64,000 nucleotides of DNA, from positions 339,400 to 403,399 of the forward strand of contig NZ_RJJQ01000002.1 of the NCBI RefSeq assembly GCF_003724155.1, in the 5' to 3' direction. The notes under the pieces were generated by a model that saw nothing but the letters and a program-made list of their open reading frames with translations, had not been told where the DNA came from and searched no databases. The stretch is from Flexivirga caeni. GTDB taxonomy: Bacteria > Actinomycetota > Actinomycetes > Actinomycetales > Dermatophilaceae. Shown in pieces: positions 56,196-64,000 of this stretch. Position numbers and translations under genes: made by a program. Each line of letters starts with the position of its first letter. Positions within the stretch are counted from its first letter, which is position 1.

Positions 56196-58430
56196 TCAGC
56201 CGACCGTCCAGGCAAAGAGGTGGAGCGCGCTGTTGTTCGGCAGTTGCACCGACTGCACCGTCTTACCGGTGTCCAACGGGATCGTGTTGGTGAAGATCCG
56301 GTAGGCGTATGCCGTGTCGGCCAGCCCGGTCGGCGTGTTGCGGCCCATGGTGCTGAACGCCAGCTTGGCGCCGAACTCGGTCGGGTCGCTGAAGCTCCAG
56401 TTGGGGAAGCCGACCGTGCCGGTGCTCGTGCTGCCGTCGGTGTAGTGGACCGTCACGGTGTCCGACTGGTCACCGACGCCTGAGCCGAGGAACGCCAGCG
56501 TGCTGCCGGTGCCGGTGAGTTTGATCAGCTGTCCGGCCGCCTCGGCGTTGTCGGCGACGCCCGGGGCGACATTGGGCCAGGTGAACGAGAACCCGTTGGC
56601 CGTGACGTTCGCACCGGGGGTCAGGCCCTGGCCGGCGAGCAACTCGGCGTTGAAGCTGTTGCCGCTGCCGTCGAAGTTGCCCGGCGTCGGGTCAGCTCCG
56701 GCGGTGACGCCGACGTTGTTGTATGCCGCGGCCAGGTTCGCGTAGGGCACGTTGCGCAGCACGTCGAAGTATCCCCGCGTGGTGGCCTGTTTCCCGTCGG
56801 ACGTGTAGTCGGCCGTTGCGGTGAGCAGGTCGTCGTTCGGTCCCGGGCTCGGCTTGCTGCCGGTCACCGTGAAGACGACGGGCGCCGACTGGCCGGGCCG
56901 AATGCGGCCGAGCGTCTGGGTGCGCGGCTGGACCTTCCAGCCCTTCGGCACCGTGAGATGCACCGTCGCCGTGCTGATCGCGCGCGGGCCGTCGTTCGCG
57001 ACGGTCACGGTGACGCGCGCCGGCTTGGTCGCCATGACCTTGCCGGCCGTGACGCCGAGTGATGCGGCGGACGGCAGTGCTGCCCCAGCCGCGTTGGGGT
57101 GCACGCGATAGATCACGGTGCCGTGCGCCGGCACGTCAGCGGCGATGATCCCGCTGCTTAGCGTCTTGCTGCCGGTGACCAGGTCGGTCATCCGGTACGG
57201 ACCGCTGCCGCCCACCCCGACGTTGTCCGCGGTCGTGGAGATCTTCTGCGCGGCGTTGCCCTTGTTGAAGAGCACCACCGCGACATCGCCGCCGGCGAGC
57301 GGTTTGGCCAGCACGTCGTAGTTGCTGCCGGTCTGAACGATGCTGCCCTGTACGCCGAGCTTGTCCTGGTCCACCGCGATGATCGCCCTGTTGGTGAGGA
57401 TCTTGGTGGCGGCGGGGGAGAGCGCGGTCAGGTCGGTGCTGCTGATCAGGGGCGCCGCCATCTCCGCCCAGAGGGTCAGCTGGCTCTGCATCTCGGTCGT
57501 GGACAGGCCGCTGTCACCGGTGAGCAGGAAGTCGGGATCGTTCCAGTGGCCGGGGCCGGCATACCGCCCCAGTCCGACGTTGTAGCCGTAGTTGTAGGCG
57601 ATGGCGTTCCACTTCTCGGCGCCGGTCTGCTGCCCCAGTGCCGTGTCCGCACCCTCGCGCCACAGGTTGGCGATCTTGGCCGAGTTGGCGATCACGTCAT
57701 ACCAGTCGGACGTGCCCTGGAAGTATGCCGGTGCCGAGTCGGAGAAGACCATCGGCCGTCCCGTGGCGCGCAGCGCCGCACTGAACTCGTCGTAGATGCG
57801 GTTGTAGGTCTGCGCGCTGGTCTCACCGGCGACCGACGGCACGTTGCAGCCGTCGAGTTTGACGTAGTCGACGCCCCAGGCCGCGAACTGCTTGGCGTCC
57901 TGGGTGTAATGCCCCCAGCTGCCCGGGTAGCCGCCGCAGGTCGCGGTGCCGGAGTCCTCGTAGATGCCGAACTTCAGGCCCATGGCGTGCACTTTGTCGG
58001 CGATGTACTTGATGCCGTGCGGGAACGTCGTCGGGTTGGCCTGCAGGTTGCCCTTGGCATCGCGGGTCTTGGCCATCCAGCAGTCGTCGATCGTGACGGT
58101 GTTGTAGCCCGCCTTGGCAAGTCCCTTGTCCACCAATGCTTTTGCCTGCTGCAGGATCAGCTTCTCGCTGATGTTGCACTGGTAGTAGGACCAGTCGTTC
58201 CAGCCCATCGGCGGGGTGAGCGCGAGTCCGTTGTATGACGGTGCCGGGTTGCCGGGCCGGGCGGCGAGGGTGCGGATCGCGCGCGGCTGCACGTGCGGCG
58301 ATCCGGTGGCTGCCATCGCCATCGAGGGGGTGGAGACGAGAGCAAGGGCGGCGATGCCGGCGAAGGCGACGCGACGCGTGGTGCGACCGTGCTGCCGTGC
58401 CGGTGGGGACTGGGTGGTGGGAGCCGACAT
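56196..58430 (-). CDS. Secreted alpha-galactosidase (GH27) with NEW3-like and NPCBM-like C-terminal domains
   Basis: A 744-residue secreted glycosidase. The signal (R19-R20 followed by a hydrophobic stretch ending AMA) suggests Tat or Sec export. The GH27 barrel follows: PPMGWNDWSYY, DDCWM and the nucleophile in DYVKLDGC. A beta-sandwich, then an alpha-galactosidase NEW3-like domain (VTVTVANDGPRAISTATVHL) and a C-terminal galactose-binding-like module follow. ATG 58430 has GGAGG nine bases upstream. A palindrome lies 46 bases before the start. Confidence 0.93.
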   Translation of the reverse strand: MSAPTTQSPPARQHGRTTRRVAFAGIAALALVSTPSMAMAATGSPHVQPRAIRTLAARPGNPAPSYNGLALTPPMGWNDWSYYQCNISEKLILQQAKALVDKGLAKAGYNTVTIDDCWMAKTRDAKGNLQANPTTFPHGIKYIADKVHAMGLKFGIYEDSGTATCGGYPGSWGHYTQDAKQFAAWGVDYVKLDGCNVPSVAGETSAQTYNRIYDEFSAALRATGRPMVFSDSAPAYFQGTSDWYDVIANSAKIANLWREGADTALGQQTGAEKWNAIAYNYGYNVGLGRYAGPGHWNDPDFLLTGDSGLSTTEMQSQLTLWAEMAAPLISSTDLTALSPAATKILTNRAIIAVDQDKLGVQGSIVQTGSNYDVLAKPLAGGDVAVVLFNKGNAAQKISTTADNVGVGGSGPYRMTDLVTGSKTLSSGIIAADVPAHGTVIYRVHPNAAGAALPSAASLGVTAGKVMATKPARVTVTVANDGPRAISTATVHLTVPKGWKVQPRTQTLGRIRPGQSAPVVFTVTGSKPSPGPNDDLLTATADYTSDGKQATTRGYFDVLRNVPYANLAAAYNNVGVTAGADPTPGNFDGSGNSFNAELLAGQGLTPGANVTANGFSFTWPNVAPGVADNAEAAGQLIKLTGTGSTLAFLGSGVGDQSDTVTVHYTDGSTSTGTVGFPNWSFSDPTEFGAKLAFSTMGRNTPTGLADTAYAYRIFTNTIPLDTGKTVQSVQLPNNSALHLFAWTVG

Positions 58431-58476
58431 ACAAACCTCCGGGAAAGCCGAATGATTGTTCGTGATCGTTTGACCA

Positions 58477-58495
58477 GTGTTTGAATCTTAAACAC
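58477..58495. promoter_or_regulatory. Inverted repeat upstream of the galactosidase gene
   Basis: GTGTTT-N7-AAACAC lies 46 bases before the galactosidase ATG on the minus strand, in the divergent region shared with the ATPase gene. It is a candidate operator for a sugar-responsive repressor. The other 160 bases of this gap show no gene. No repressor is encoded nearby. Confidence 0.45.
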
Positions 58496-58613
58496 GCACC
58501 GTGGGCTGATGGGGCGAAAGGCCGTGCCGAATTTTCCGGGACCTGCGGACGTGCGCAGGCACCGATACGGTTGGAGACGATTGCCGGGAAACGTATAGAG
58601 CGAGTGAGACGAC

Positions 58614-59807
58614 ATGGTGCAGCCGAGTCCCTACACACCTGGGGCGGTCGCGCGCGAGACGCCCGGCCGCAATCAGCAGCTGGCACAGATCAACGAGCGG
58701 CTGGAACTCATGTCGTCGCTCGGCCGGCTGGTGCCGCGCATCCGCGTCGACCACGGGCCTCGCGGGGTCGGCAAGACCTCGCTCCTGCGGCAGGCCGAGC
58801 AGCGCGCGCTCGCCAAGGACGCGGCCACCATCTGGGTGACTGCCGGGGAGTCAGCCGGACTGGTGCCGGCCATCGCGGACGGCGCCGAGCGGATGGTGCG
58901 GCGCTGGCCCAAGCGGCTGCGTGAGCGAGTCACCGACGCGCTCAGCACTCTGGAGCTGAAAGTGAGCGGGGGAGTGCCCGGGGTCGCGAGCATCGAGGCT
59001 GCGTGGAGCGCACCCGGCGCGAGTCGGCGCGCGCGGGGGGCGACCCGGCAGTTCGAGGACCTGGTCGTCGCGACTGTCGAAAGCGCCCGGGAGCGGCGGT
59101 TCAGCGGGCTCGTCCTGCTCGTGGACGAGGTGCAGGCGGCCGACCCGGCCAGCCTGCGGACGATCTCCTACGCGTGGCAGCACTTCCAGTCCGAGCGTCG
59201 CATGCTGCCGGTGGCGCTGTTCGCCGCGGGTCTGCCGGAGAGCGTGACGCTCATCAACCAGGCGGTCAGCAACTCCGAGCGCTTTGCCTACCGGCAGCTC
59301 AAGGACCTCGCCCCGGATGCCGTGGCGCTGGCGCTGGCCACACCAGCGCGCGAGCTGGGCGTCGGGTGGAGCGCAGCCGCGATCGACGCCGCCGTGCGGT
59401 ATGCCGCGGGCTACCCGCACACGGTGCAACTCATCGGTGAAAACGCCTGGCGGCACGCCGGATTCCCCAATCCGGGCGCCGTCATCAAGCGTGAGCACGT
59501 CGATGCTGCGGCCGCGGATGCCGAGGAGGATCTGCGGGAGCTCTTCACCGCGCGGTTGTCGAAAGTGACTCGTCAGGGGGAGCTGGACATCGTGCTGGCG
59601 ATGGCCGCGCTCGGAGACGGCCCGGTGCGTCGCAGCGCCGTCGCGGCCGCCATCGGGAAAACGTCGGATGCTCTGGGGGTGCCGCGTGGCCGGCTGATCG
59701 GCGCGGGCATCATCAGCGACACCAGCCACGGCTACCTGGAGTTCACGGTGCCGGGGTTTGCGGCTTTCGTGCGGGAGACGCACGACATCGCGGCGCCAGC
59801 CGACTGA
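58614..59807 (+). CDS. ORC/Cdc6-like AAA ATP-binding protein
   Basis: A 397-residue P-loop ATPase of the ORC/Cdc6/STAND-like class. Walker A is GPRGVGKT (about 49-56) and Walker B is VLLVDEVQAAD. A sensor and winged-helix region follows (AMAALGDGPVRRSAVAAAIGKTSDALGVPRGRL). Such proteins in actinobacteria have no proven role; plasmid-like replication, transposition or defence are all possible. It is convergent with the FhuF/TOPRIM operon. Confidence 0.8.
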   Translation: MVQPSPYTPGAVARETPGRNQQLAQINERLELMSSLGRLVPRIRVDHGPRGVGKTSLLRQAEQRALAKDAATIWVTAGESAGLVPAIADGAERMVRRWPKRLRERVTDALSTLELKVSGGVPGVASIEAAWSAPGASRRARGATRQFEDLVVATVESARERRFSGLVLLVDEVQAADPASLRTISYAWQHFQSERRMLPVALFAAGLPESVTLINQAVSNSERFAYRQLKDLAPDAVALALATPARELGVGWSAAAIDAAVRYAAGYPHTVQLIGENAWRHAGFPNPGAVIKREHVDAAAADAEEDLRELFTARLSKVTRQGELDIVLAMAALGDGPVRRSAVAAAIGKTSDALGVPRGRLIGAGIISDTSHGYLEFTVPGFAAFVRETHDIAAPAD

Positions 59808-59830
59808 ACCGCGTTGCGCGGCAACGGAAT

Positions 59831-60496
59831 TCAGTTGCGACGGCGGTTCTGCAACACGCAGTCGCCGCAGATCGCACCGTTCGCCCGGTAGATCAGGCAA
59901 CAGCTGGCGCGCCGGTATGCCGGGCCGGTGCGCAGCGTCCCGCCATCCACCCGGGGGTCGGTGAGCAGCCGGTCCGCGGCGGCGCGGGCGGCGTCCACCA
60001 GGTCGGGGCGACTTGCCCTGAGCAACGTGATGGTGCTGTTGGCGGCCGAGCCGACGTTGCCCCAGAGGACGTGTGGGCTGACGTCATACAGCGTGTGAAT
60101 GGCCTCGGTCAGTTCGGTGATGGCGCCGTGTTGCAACGGGTTTCGCGTGTCCTCCCGCAACTCCGTCGCGAACGAGAGCTGCAGCCACCCGCCGGGCGGC
60201 TGGGACCACCAGATGGTGCCGGCATTGAGCGCGAGGTCTCGACCCATGCTCTGCGCACAGACCCAGGCGGCGACCAGTCGCGCGACCAGCCCGAACTGCA
60301 CGGTCGCGGCAGCGGTGCGCGCGTCGATGCGCTCGGCCCCGTGCGGGGTGAGGGCGTCACGAGTGCGTTCGACCCGGTCACGCACCGCGCGCTCGCTGAT
60401 CAGTGCAGACAGCAATTGCCAGTCCCCCGAAGGTGTTTCGCCTGCTCGGTGCAGATCGAACGCCAGCGCGGGTCCGAGCCCCAGTGCGTCGTTCAT
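59831..60496 (-). CDS. FhuF-like ferric iron reductase C-terminal domain protein
   Basis: A 221-residue protein with a C-terminal cysteine cluster C199-C200 and C210-x2-C213, as in FhuF-type [2Fe-2S] reductases of ferric siderophores. No siderophore transporter is nearby. ATG 60496 overlaps the TOPRIM gene stop by four bases, so it is coupled to that gene, an unusual partnership. Confidence 0.82.
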   Translation of the reverse strand: MNDALGLGPALAFDLHRAGETPSGDWQLLSALISERAVRDRVERTRDALTPHGAERIDARTAAATVQFGLVARLVAAWVCAQSMGRDLALNAGTIWWSQPPGGWLQLSFATELREDTRNPLQHGAITELTEAIHTLYDVSPHVLWGNVGSAANSTITLLRASRPDLVDAARAAADRLLTDPRVDGGTLRTGPAYRRASCCLIYRANGAICGDCVLQNRRRN

Positions 60497-61047
60497 CGGC
60501 GCGCGATCCGGTCGATCAGCGCGGCCAGAGGTGCGGGCACCCGCTCCGGGTCGAGGGCTTCGGCCAGTGCGCCGGCGAGCAGTTCTTTCCGGCCGGAGGC
60601 GACGCCGCAAAAGCGGTGCAGCTGGTCCGCGAGCGGGCGATCCTGCCAGGCGGGTTGCTGGCGCAGAGTGGCGAGTTTGGTGGCCAGGCCGAGCCGCGCG
60701 ATGACCTCGATGACGCGGTCGGTCCCGAGTGCCCGGATCAGCTCATCTTCGAGGTCGACCCGGCATACGAAGAAGCCGTATGCCGCCAGATCGCTCTCGT
60801 CCCGGGCGGGCCGTCCGACGGCGTGCAGCGCGCGTTCGACGAAGCGGACCTCCGGCGCGTCGCAGAGCCCGAGAATGTCGAAATCTGCTGTTGCGCGCTG
60901 TAATTCGCGGAGCTCGCGCTGCACGTTGGTGATGCCACCCAGGTCGACCAGGCGCACGTCAGCCAGATCGAGCTCCCGGGCTCGCGCCACGCTCTGCACA
61001 GCGGCGATGTCGCTCACGCCTTCGAGTAGCACGACCGTGCGGGTCAC
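60493..61047 (-). CDS. Stand-alone TOPRIM-domain (OLD-nuclease-like) protein
   Basis: A 184-residue TOPRIM protein without the usual OLD ATPase part. The first motif is VVLLEGVSDIAAVQ (E9, D13) and the second metal region is GLCDAPE (D63). Such modules can be nucleases, nucleotidyl-transfer enzymes or primases. GTG 61047 overlaps the VOC stop by four bases and its own stop overlaps the FhuF start, giving a VOC-TOPRIM-FhuF operon. Confidence 0.78.
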   Translation of the reverse strand: MTRTVVLLEGVSDIAAVQSVARARELDLADVRLVDLGGITNVQRELRELQRATADFDILGLCDAPEVRFVERALHAVGRPARDESDLAAYGFFVCRVDLEDELIRALGTDRVIEVIARLGLATKLATLRQQPAWQDRPLADQLHRFCGVASGRKELLAGALAEALDPERVPAPLAALIDRIARR

Positions 61048-61424
61048 TCGGGACGCACCGTGCTGAGGCAGAAGAGGTGCCCGGCCGGGTCGACCATGAC
61101 CCGCCATACGTCGGGTGCGGGCTGGAATGCGGCCTCGCGTGCCCCGAGCGAGATCGCGGCGGCGACCTCACTCTCCAGATCTTCGGCGGCCAGGTCGAGG
61201 TGCATCTGCTGGGGATGCTTCCCGTCCGGCCACGTCGGGGCGACGTAATCGTCGACCCGCATGAAAGTGAGCATCGGGCCCGCACCCGCAAGACAGATCA
61301 CGCTCCGGTCGGGCGCCGCGACGGCTTCGGTGAGCCCGAGCAACCGGCAGTAGAAGCTCGCGAGTGCGTTGGGGTCGGGGCAGTCCACGGAGATGGAGGC
61401 AAGGGGGGCGACTCGATCGGTCAT
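61044..61424 (-). CDS. VOC-family protein (glyoxalase/bleomycin-resistance fold)
   Basis: A 126-residue vicinal-oxygen-chelate protein with two betaalphabetabetabeta modules; HLDLAAEDLESEV carries a typical metal-ligand His. The substrate is unknown. It heads a three-gene minus-strand operon with the TOPRIM and FhuF-like genes by 4-base overlaps. It is divergent from another VOC gene 37 bases away. Confidence 0.88.
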   Translation of the reverse strand: MTDRVAPLASISVDCPDPNALASFYCRLLGLTEAVAAPDRSVICLAGAGPMLTFMRVDDYVAPTWPDGKHPQQMHLDLAAEDLESEVAAAISLGAREAAFQPAPDVWRVMVDPAGHLFCLSTVRPE

Positions 61425-61461
61425 GGGGACACGCTACGGGGCGCCTCGGTAGCGTGGAGCG

Positions 61462-61800
61462 ATGGTCAGTTTCGTCAAGTCCGTGACGTTCGACTGCGCG
61501 GAACCGATGGCGGTCGCTGCCTTCTGGGCCGCCGCGCTCGGCTCCACCGTCGATGAGGACAGCACGTCCGAGCGTGCCTGGGTCGAACCGGCGGGCTGGG
61601 GCGGCCCCACGCTGTGGTTCCAACGAGTGCCGGAGCGCAAGATCGCCAAGAACCGGCAGCACTTTGACCTGCGTGCTGTCGGAGATCTGGTCACCGAAGT
61701 GCGACGACTCGAGGGACTTGGTGCGGCCGTCCGGCGCACATCGCCCGAACTTGTCGTGATGGCCGACCCGGAAGGCAACGAGTTCTGTGTCGAGGAGTGA
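61462..61800 (+). CDS. VOC-family protein
   Basis: A 112-residue glyoxalase-fold protein of the actinobacterial type (VKSVTFDCAEPMAVAAFWAAAL; PTLWFQRVPERK; NRQHFDLR; DPEGNEFCV). TAGCGT ends exactly six bases before ATG 61462, again a leaderless arrangement. It overlaps the Nudix gene by 14 bases in another frame. Its substrate is unknown. Confidence 0.9.
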   Translation: MVSFVKSVTFDCAEPMAVAAFWAAALGSTVDEDSTSERAWVEPAGWGGPTLWFQRVPERKIAKNRQHFDLRAVGDLVTEVRRLEGLGAAVRRTSPELVVMADPEGNEFCVEE

Positions 61801-62230
61801 TCCAGCGCCGCCAACGCAAGCGGCCGGCGTCGCCGTATTTCGGTCGGATGGCGCGCTGCTGCTCGGCCGTCATACCCACGACGACCGATGGGCGACCTTC
61901 GGAGGCGCCGTCGAACCCGGTGAGGATGCCGTGAGGGCTGCGACGCGCGAACTCAGGGAAGAGACGGGTCTGGTGGTCACTGACGTGGAAGAACTCGGGA
62001 GCTTCGGCGGGTCGGACGCATACACAGTTCTTTATCGTGATGGATCGACGGAGGCATACGAAGTCACCATGTTCGCGACCATCATCGACGACTCGCGGTG
62101 GCAGCCTGATGGCGCGGAAATTGCTGAGATTGCATGGTTTTCATCTGCTGAGATGCCAATGATCGACCTGGCACCGGACATGGTGGACATTGTCCCGGCA
62201 GCGTTTGCTTGGTTCGAGGAGACGACGTGA
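61787..62230 (+). CDS. Nudix hydrolase
   Basis: A 147-residue Nudix protein. The Nudix box is complete: GGAVEPGEDAV then REL-R-E-E-T-G, fitting G-x5-E-x7-R-E-x-x-E-E. It should hydrolyse a nucleoside diphosphate derivative such as a damaged or sugar nucleotide. The start GTG 61787 overlaps the end of the VOC gene, and its stop overlaps the GNAT gene (GTGA). GC content drops somewhat from here to the right edge, judged by eye. Confidence 0.9.
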   Translation: MSRSDPAPPTQAAGVAVFRSDGALLLGRHTHDDRWATFGGAVEPGEDAVRAATRELREETGLVVTDVEELGSFGGSDAYTVLYRDGSTEAYEVTMFATIIDDSRWQPDGAEIAEIAWFSSAEMPMIDLAPDMVDIVPAAFAWFEETT

Positions 62231-62763
62231 CCGTTAGCTTGCGGCCCTTCGAGCCTCGTGACCTGCCCGAGCTCGAGCGGTGGCTGCAGGCGGATCAGGA
62301 GTGGCAGCGGTGGGACGCGCCCTACTTCCCGAAGCCGTCTGCCGACGAGGTCCACGACTACATCGAACGAATGACGCTGCGACTCGCCGAACAGCACTCT
62401 CGGCCACAAGAATTCGCCATCGTCGCCGACGGCGACCTGCTCGGCCGGGTCGCGTGGCACTGGGAGCACGAACCATCCCTGTGGGCGCGGTCCGGCATCA
62501 CCGTCTACGACCCGGCGGCTCGCGGCCGCGGCCTGGGGGAGCAGGCACTGCGGTTGCTGACCGACGACGTGTTCCACGACTCAGCCGCGGTGCGGCTCGA
62601 TCTGGTCACCTGGTCCGGAAACCTGGCGATGTGCCGCGTGGCCGAGAAGCCCGGCTGGACGTTGGAAGCACGATTGCGGCAAGCGCGTGAAGTGCGCGGA
62701 ATCCGTTACGACTCAGTCATCTACGGCGTGTTGCGGGAGGAGTGGATGGCGCCTGGCACCTGA
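62227..62763 (+). CDS. GNAT-family N-acetyltransferase (RimJ/RimL-like)
   Basis: A 178-residue GNAT protein. Start GTG 62227 (VTVSLRPFEPRDLPELERWL) overlaps the Nudix stop. The acetyl-CoA loop is ITVYDPAARGRGLGEQAL and the final NLAMCRVAEKPGWTLEARLRQ is typical of ribosomal-protein or small-molecule acetylases. The acceptor is unknown. Confidence 0.9.
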   Translation: MTVSLRPFEPRDLPELERWLQADQEWQRWDAPYFPKPSADEVHDYIERMTLRLAEQHSRPQEFAIVADGDLLGRVAWHWEHEPSLWARSGITVYDPAARGRGLGEQALRLLTDDVFHDSAAVRLDLVTWSGNLAMCRVAEKPGWTLEARLRQAREVRGIRYDSVIYGVLREEWMAPGT

Positions 62764-62768
62764 CGCAC

Positions 62769-62799
62769 GGTGGGCTGGGCTCGTCTTGCCTGCCCATCC
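62769..62799. terminator. Hairpin between convergent GNAT and DUF3592-like genes
   Basis: GGTGGGC (62769-62775) pairs with GCCCATC (62792-62798) over a 16-base loop, 6 bases after the GNAT stop. It lies between convergent genes and lacks a clear T-run. The gap to 62854 holds nothing else I recognise. Confidence 0.4.
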
Positions 62800-62854
62800 T
62801 GGCTACTCGGACCACGTCTGCTTCGGCGACAACGCGTTCGACAATAGCCAGCGG

Positions 62855-63410
62855 CTACGAAACCGCCTGCGATTTCCGCTTCTTCCGCTTCTTCCTGTTC
62901 TTCGCCCGCCTCCGCTTACGCACCAGATCCATATTCCGGGACCGCCACACCAACCGCGCGGAAACGAGACCGATTAGTGCGACAACGACCCCCAGAATCA
63001 AGGCACTGATGAGTAACGCCCATGGGGTCGACCCAACAGCCTTGACGTCCGACGGGTCAGCGGGTTTGTATCTGATGCGGATCGCCGTCCCAATTGACGG
63101 GTTGCTACAGGATTTTGTGTCCGTCACGGTCGCCGTGACCTGCCGCCCATCAGACGTGCTAAACCGGACCACGGGGTCATTGTGCGGTGCCACATTCACT
63201 CTTACCGCCGAGGCGATAGGAGTGAGTCCCAACCACCGTTCCGGTCGTGACGACAGAGGCCGAATCGAACGATTGCTCGCTAACAATGCCGATGATTCCA
63301 CCCGCCACGATGATGAGTCCGACGACGATGCCGATCACCGAGCGGACGTATGATTTGGCGGCCTTGTTGGGTGCCGGGTTCTTCGGGTCTCGACCGGACG
63401 AGTTGCTCAA
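62855..63410 (-). pseudogene. DUF3592-like two-helix membrane protein, frameshifted
   Basis: Two overlapping frames complement each other. The first (from ATG 63410) gives an N-terminal membrane helix (SVIGIVVGLIIVAGGIIGIVS) and then TGTVVGTHSYRLGG, after which it goes out of frame and stops at 63177. The second continues with VRVNVAPHNDPVVRFSTSDGRQV, a soluble core and a second helix, ending in a Lys/Arg-rich tail at 62855. Joined, they match the DUF3592 layout. The shift of one base is near 63210-63225. It is either a real lesion or a sequence error. Confidence 0.6.
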
Positions 63411-63555
63411 CAGAACATCCTTAGTATTCGACCAGCACCGACATCACGCAGCCACGATTACCGGGTGGACCTCGGCTCCCGCCAAGACATTGCGTGGCTT
63501 CGACCCGGGAATCTGAACCTTCCCGAGCCTCCCCGATGCTAGCGGCCGCGTGACA

Positions 63556-63936
63556 GGGGACTGTCCGAATTTCGGTGTTTCTGGCCCTGTTGATTAGAAC
63601 TTCTCTGCGGTGGGCCAGCGGCCCTCGAAGACGGTCGCAAACACGTTGAGTGCTGGCTTCCATCTCATGGTCCATCGTGCCTGCCCGCGCCCGGTCGGGT
63701 CCAGCGACCGGGTGACCAGGTACAGGCACTTGAGGGCTGCTTGCTCGTTCGGGAAGTGCCCACGTGCCCGCACCGCACGCCGGTACCGAGCGTTCAGTGA
63801 CTCGATCGCATTGGTACTGAAGAGGATTCGTCGGATCTCGACGTCGTAGGCCAGGAACGGGGTGAACTCCTCCCACGCGTTCTCCCACAACCGGATCAGC
63901 GCCGGATCCCTGCGTGTCAAGGTGAGTTGAGTCCAG
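63556..63936 (-). mobile_element. Remnant of an IS256-family element
   Basis: The left boundary near 63556 carries GGGGACTGTCCG, resembling an IS terminus, followed by the 3' part of a mutator-type transposase. The opposite end of the element is missing, so this is a fragment. The boundary to the right is uncertain. Confidence 0.6.
63594..63920 (-). pseudogene. C-terminal fragment of IS256-family transposase
   Basis: About 108 residues of a DDE (mutator/IS256) transposase C-terminus: RLWENAWEEFTPFLAYDVEIRR, STNAIESLNARYRRAVRARG and GRGQARWTMRWKPALNVF. The catalytic Glu region (STNAIESLN) is present but the N-terminal DDE Asp residues are absent. Upstream of TTRRDP (about 63910) the conceptual translation no longer resembles the family, so it is truncated. 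Not functional alone. Confidence 0.8.
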
Positions 63937-64000
63937 TGCCCGTTAGCAAAGTTGACCCCTGCAGGGCGAGTTGAGGAACCTGATTTTTGATGAGTAGTTC
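63937..64000. other. Unassigned right-edge sequence, possibly another mobile-element end
   Basis: The last bases (AGTTGACCCCTGCAGGGCGA and following) do not continue the transposase frame. They include the near-palindrome CCCTGCAGGG and an AT-richer tail. This may be the terminus of a second insertion sequence that cut the transposase, but too little is visible to say. Confidence 0.3.

Overview
The window is one contiguous piece of a high-GC actinobacterial chromosome. A full set of actinobacterial hallmarks supports this: mycothiol synthesis (mshC), the Pup-proteasome pathway (arc/mpa, dop, pup, prcB, prcA, pafA, pafB, pafC), RbpA, an ECF42-type sigma factor and separate Lnt and Ppm proteins. 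The gene order (mshC - PAC2 - metH - recB-like - trmI - arc - dop - pup - prcBA - pafA - FKBPs - pafBC - tatAC - helY - lnt/ppm - fxsA - rbpA) is the conserved actinomycete core order. I infer a member of the Micrococcales, perhaps Dermacoccaceae- or Intrasporangiaceae-like, but the sequence alone does not fix the family.

Layout. 1-8.2 kb: small-molecule and one-carbon metabolism (DUF3090, SCO1664-like kinase fold, mshC, PAC2, metH, HAD hydrolase). 8.2-9.7 kb: a MazF-type toxin-antitoxin pair and a RecB-like nuclease. 9.8-13.9 kb: site-2 protease, trmI and the proteasomal ATPase arc. 14-23.5 kb: an accessory block inserted between arc and dop. It begins with a five-copy 52-bp palindromic repeat array and carries an ECF42 sigma factor with its DGPF partner, a beta-propeller membrane protein, a MerR regulator fused to two DNA sliding-clamp domains next to an MFS pump, an FBP-domain protein, and an alditol oxidase-like operon. 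23.5-27 kb: dop, pup, prcB, prcA. 27-34.3 kb: a second insertion with a heterodimeric ABC exporter, a frameshifted S53 peptidase and an epimerase. 34.4-45.5 kb: pafA, two FKBP isomerases, a CDF transporter, pafBC, tatAC, helY and a PH-domain protein. 45.5-51 kb: exonuclease, Lrp regulator, YbaK, a structured and probably non-coding region, lnt, ppm, fxsA, rbpA. 51-64 kb: an accessory tail with oxidoreductases, an AlkZ-like glycosylase, a secreted GH27 galactosidase, an ORC-like ATPase, a VOC-TOPRIM-FhuF operon, Nudix/GNAT genes, a broken DUF3592 gene and a truncated IS256 transposase.

How the genes work together. Arc, PrcA and PrcB form the proteasome. Pup here ends in Glu, so PafA could ligate it without prior deamidation, while Dop would mainly remove it. 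PafBC is the co-transcribed DNA-damage regulator. Many genes show a -10 hexamer (TAnnnT type) ending 6-8 bases before the start codon, which implies widespread leaderless transcripts.

The most unusual unit is the MerR/clamp fusion with its MFS pump. The regulator keeps exactly the two clamp domains that build the peptide- and drug-binding pocket of DnaN, so it may sense clamp-binding antibiotics and induce efflux. That function is inference. The domain fusion, the 4-base gene overlap and the 19-bp-spaced MerR promoter are visible in the sequence.
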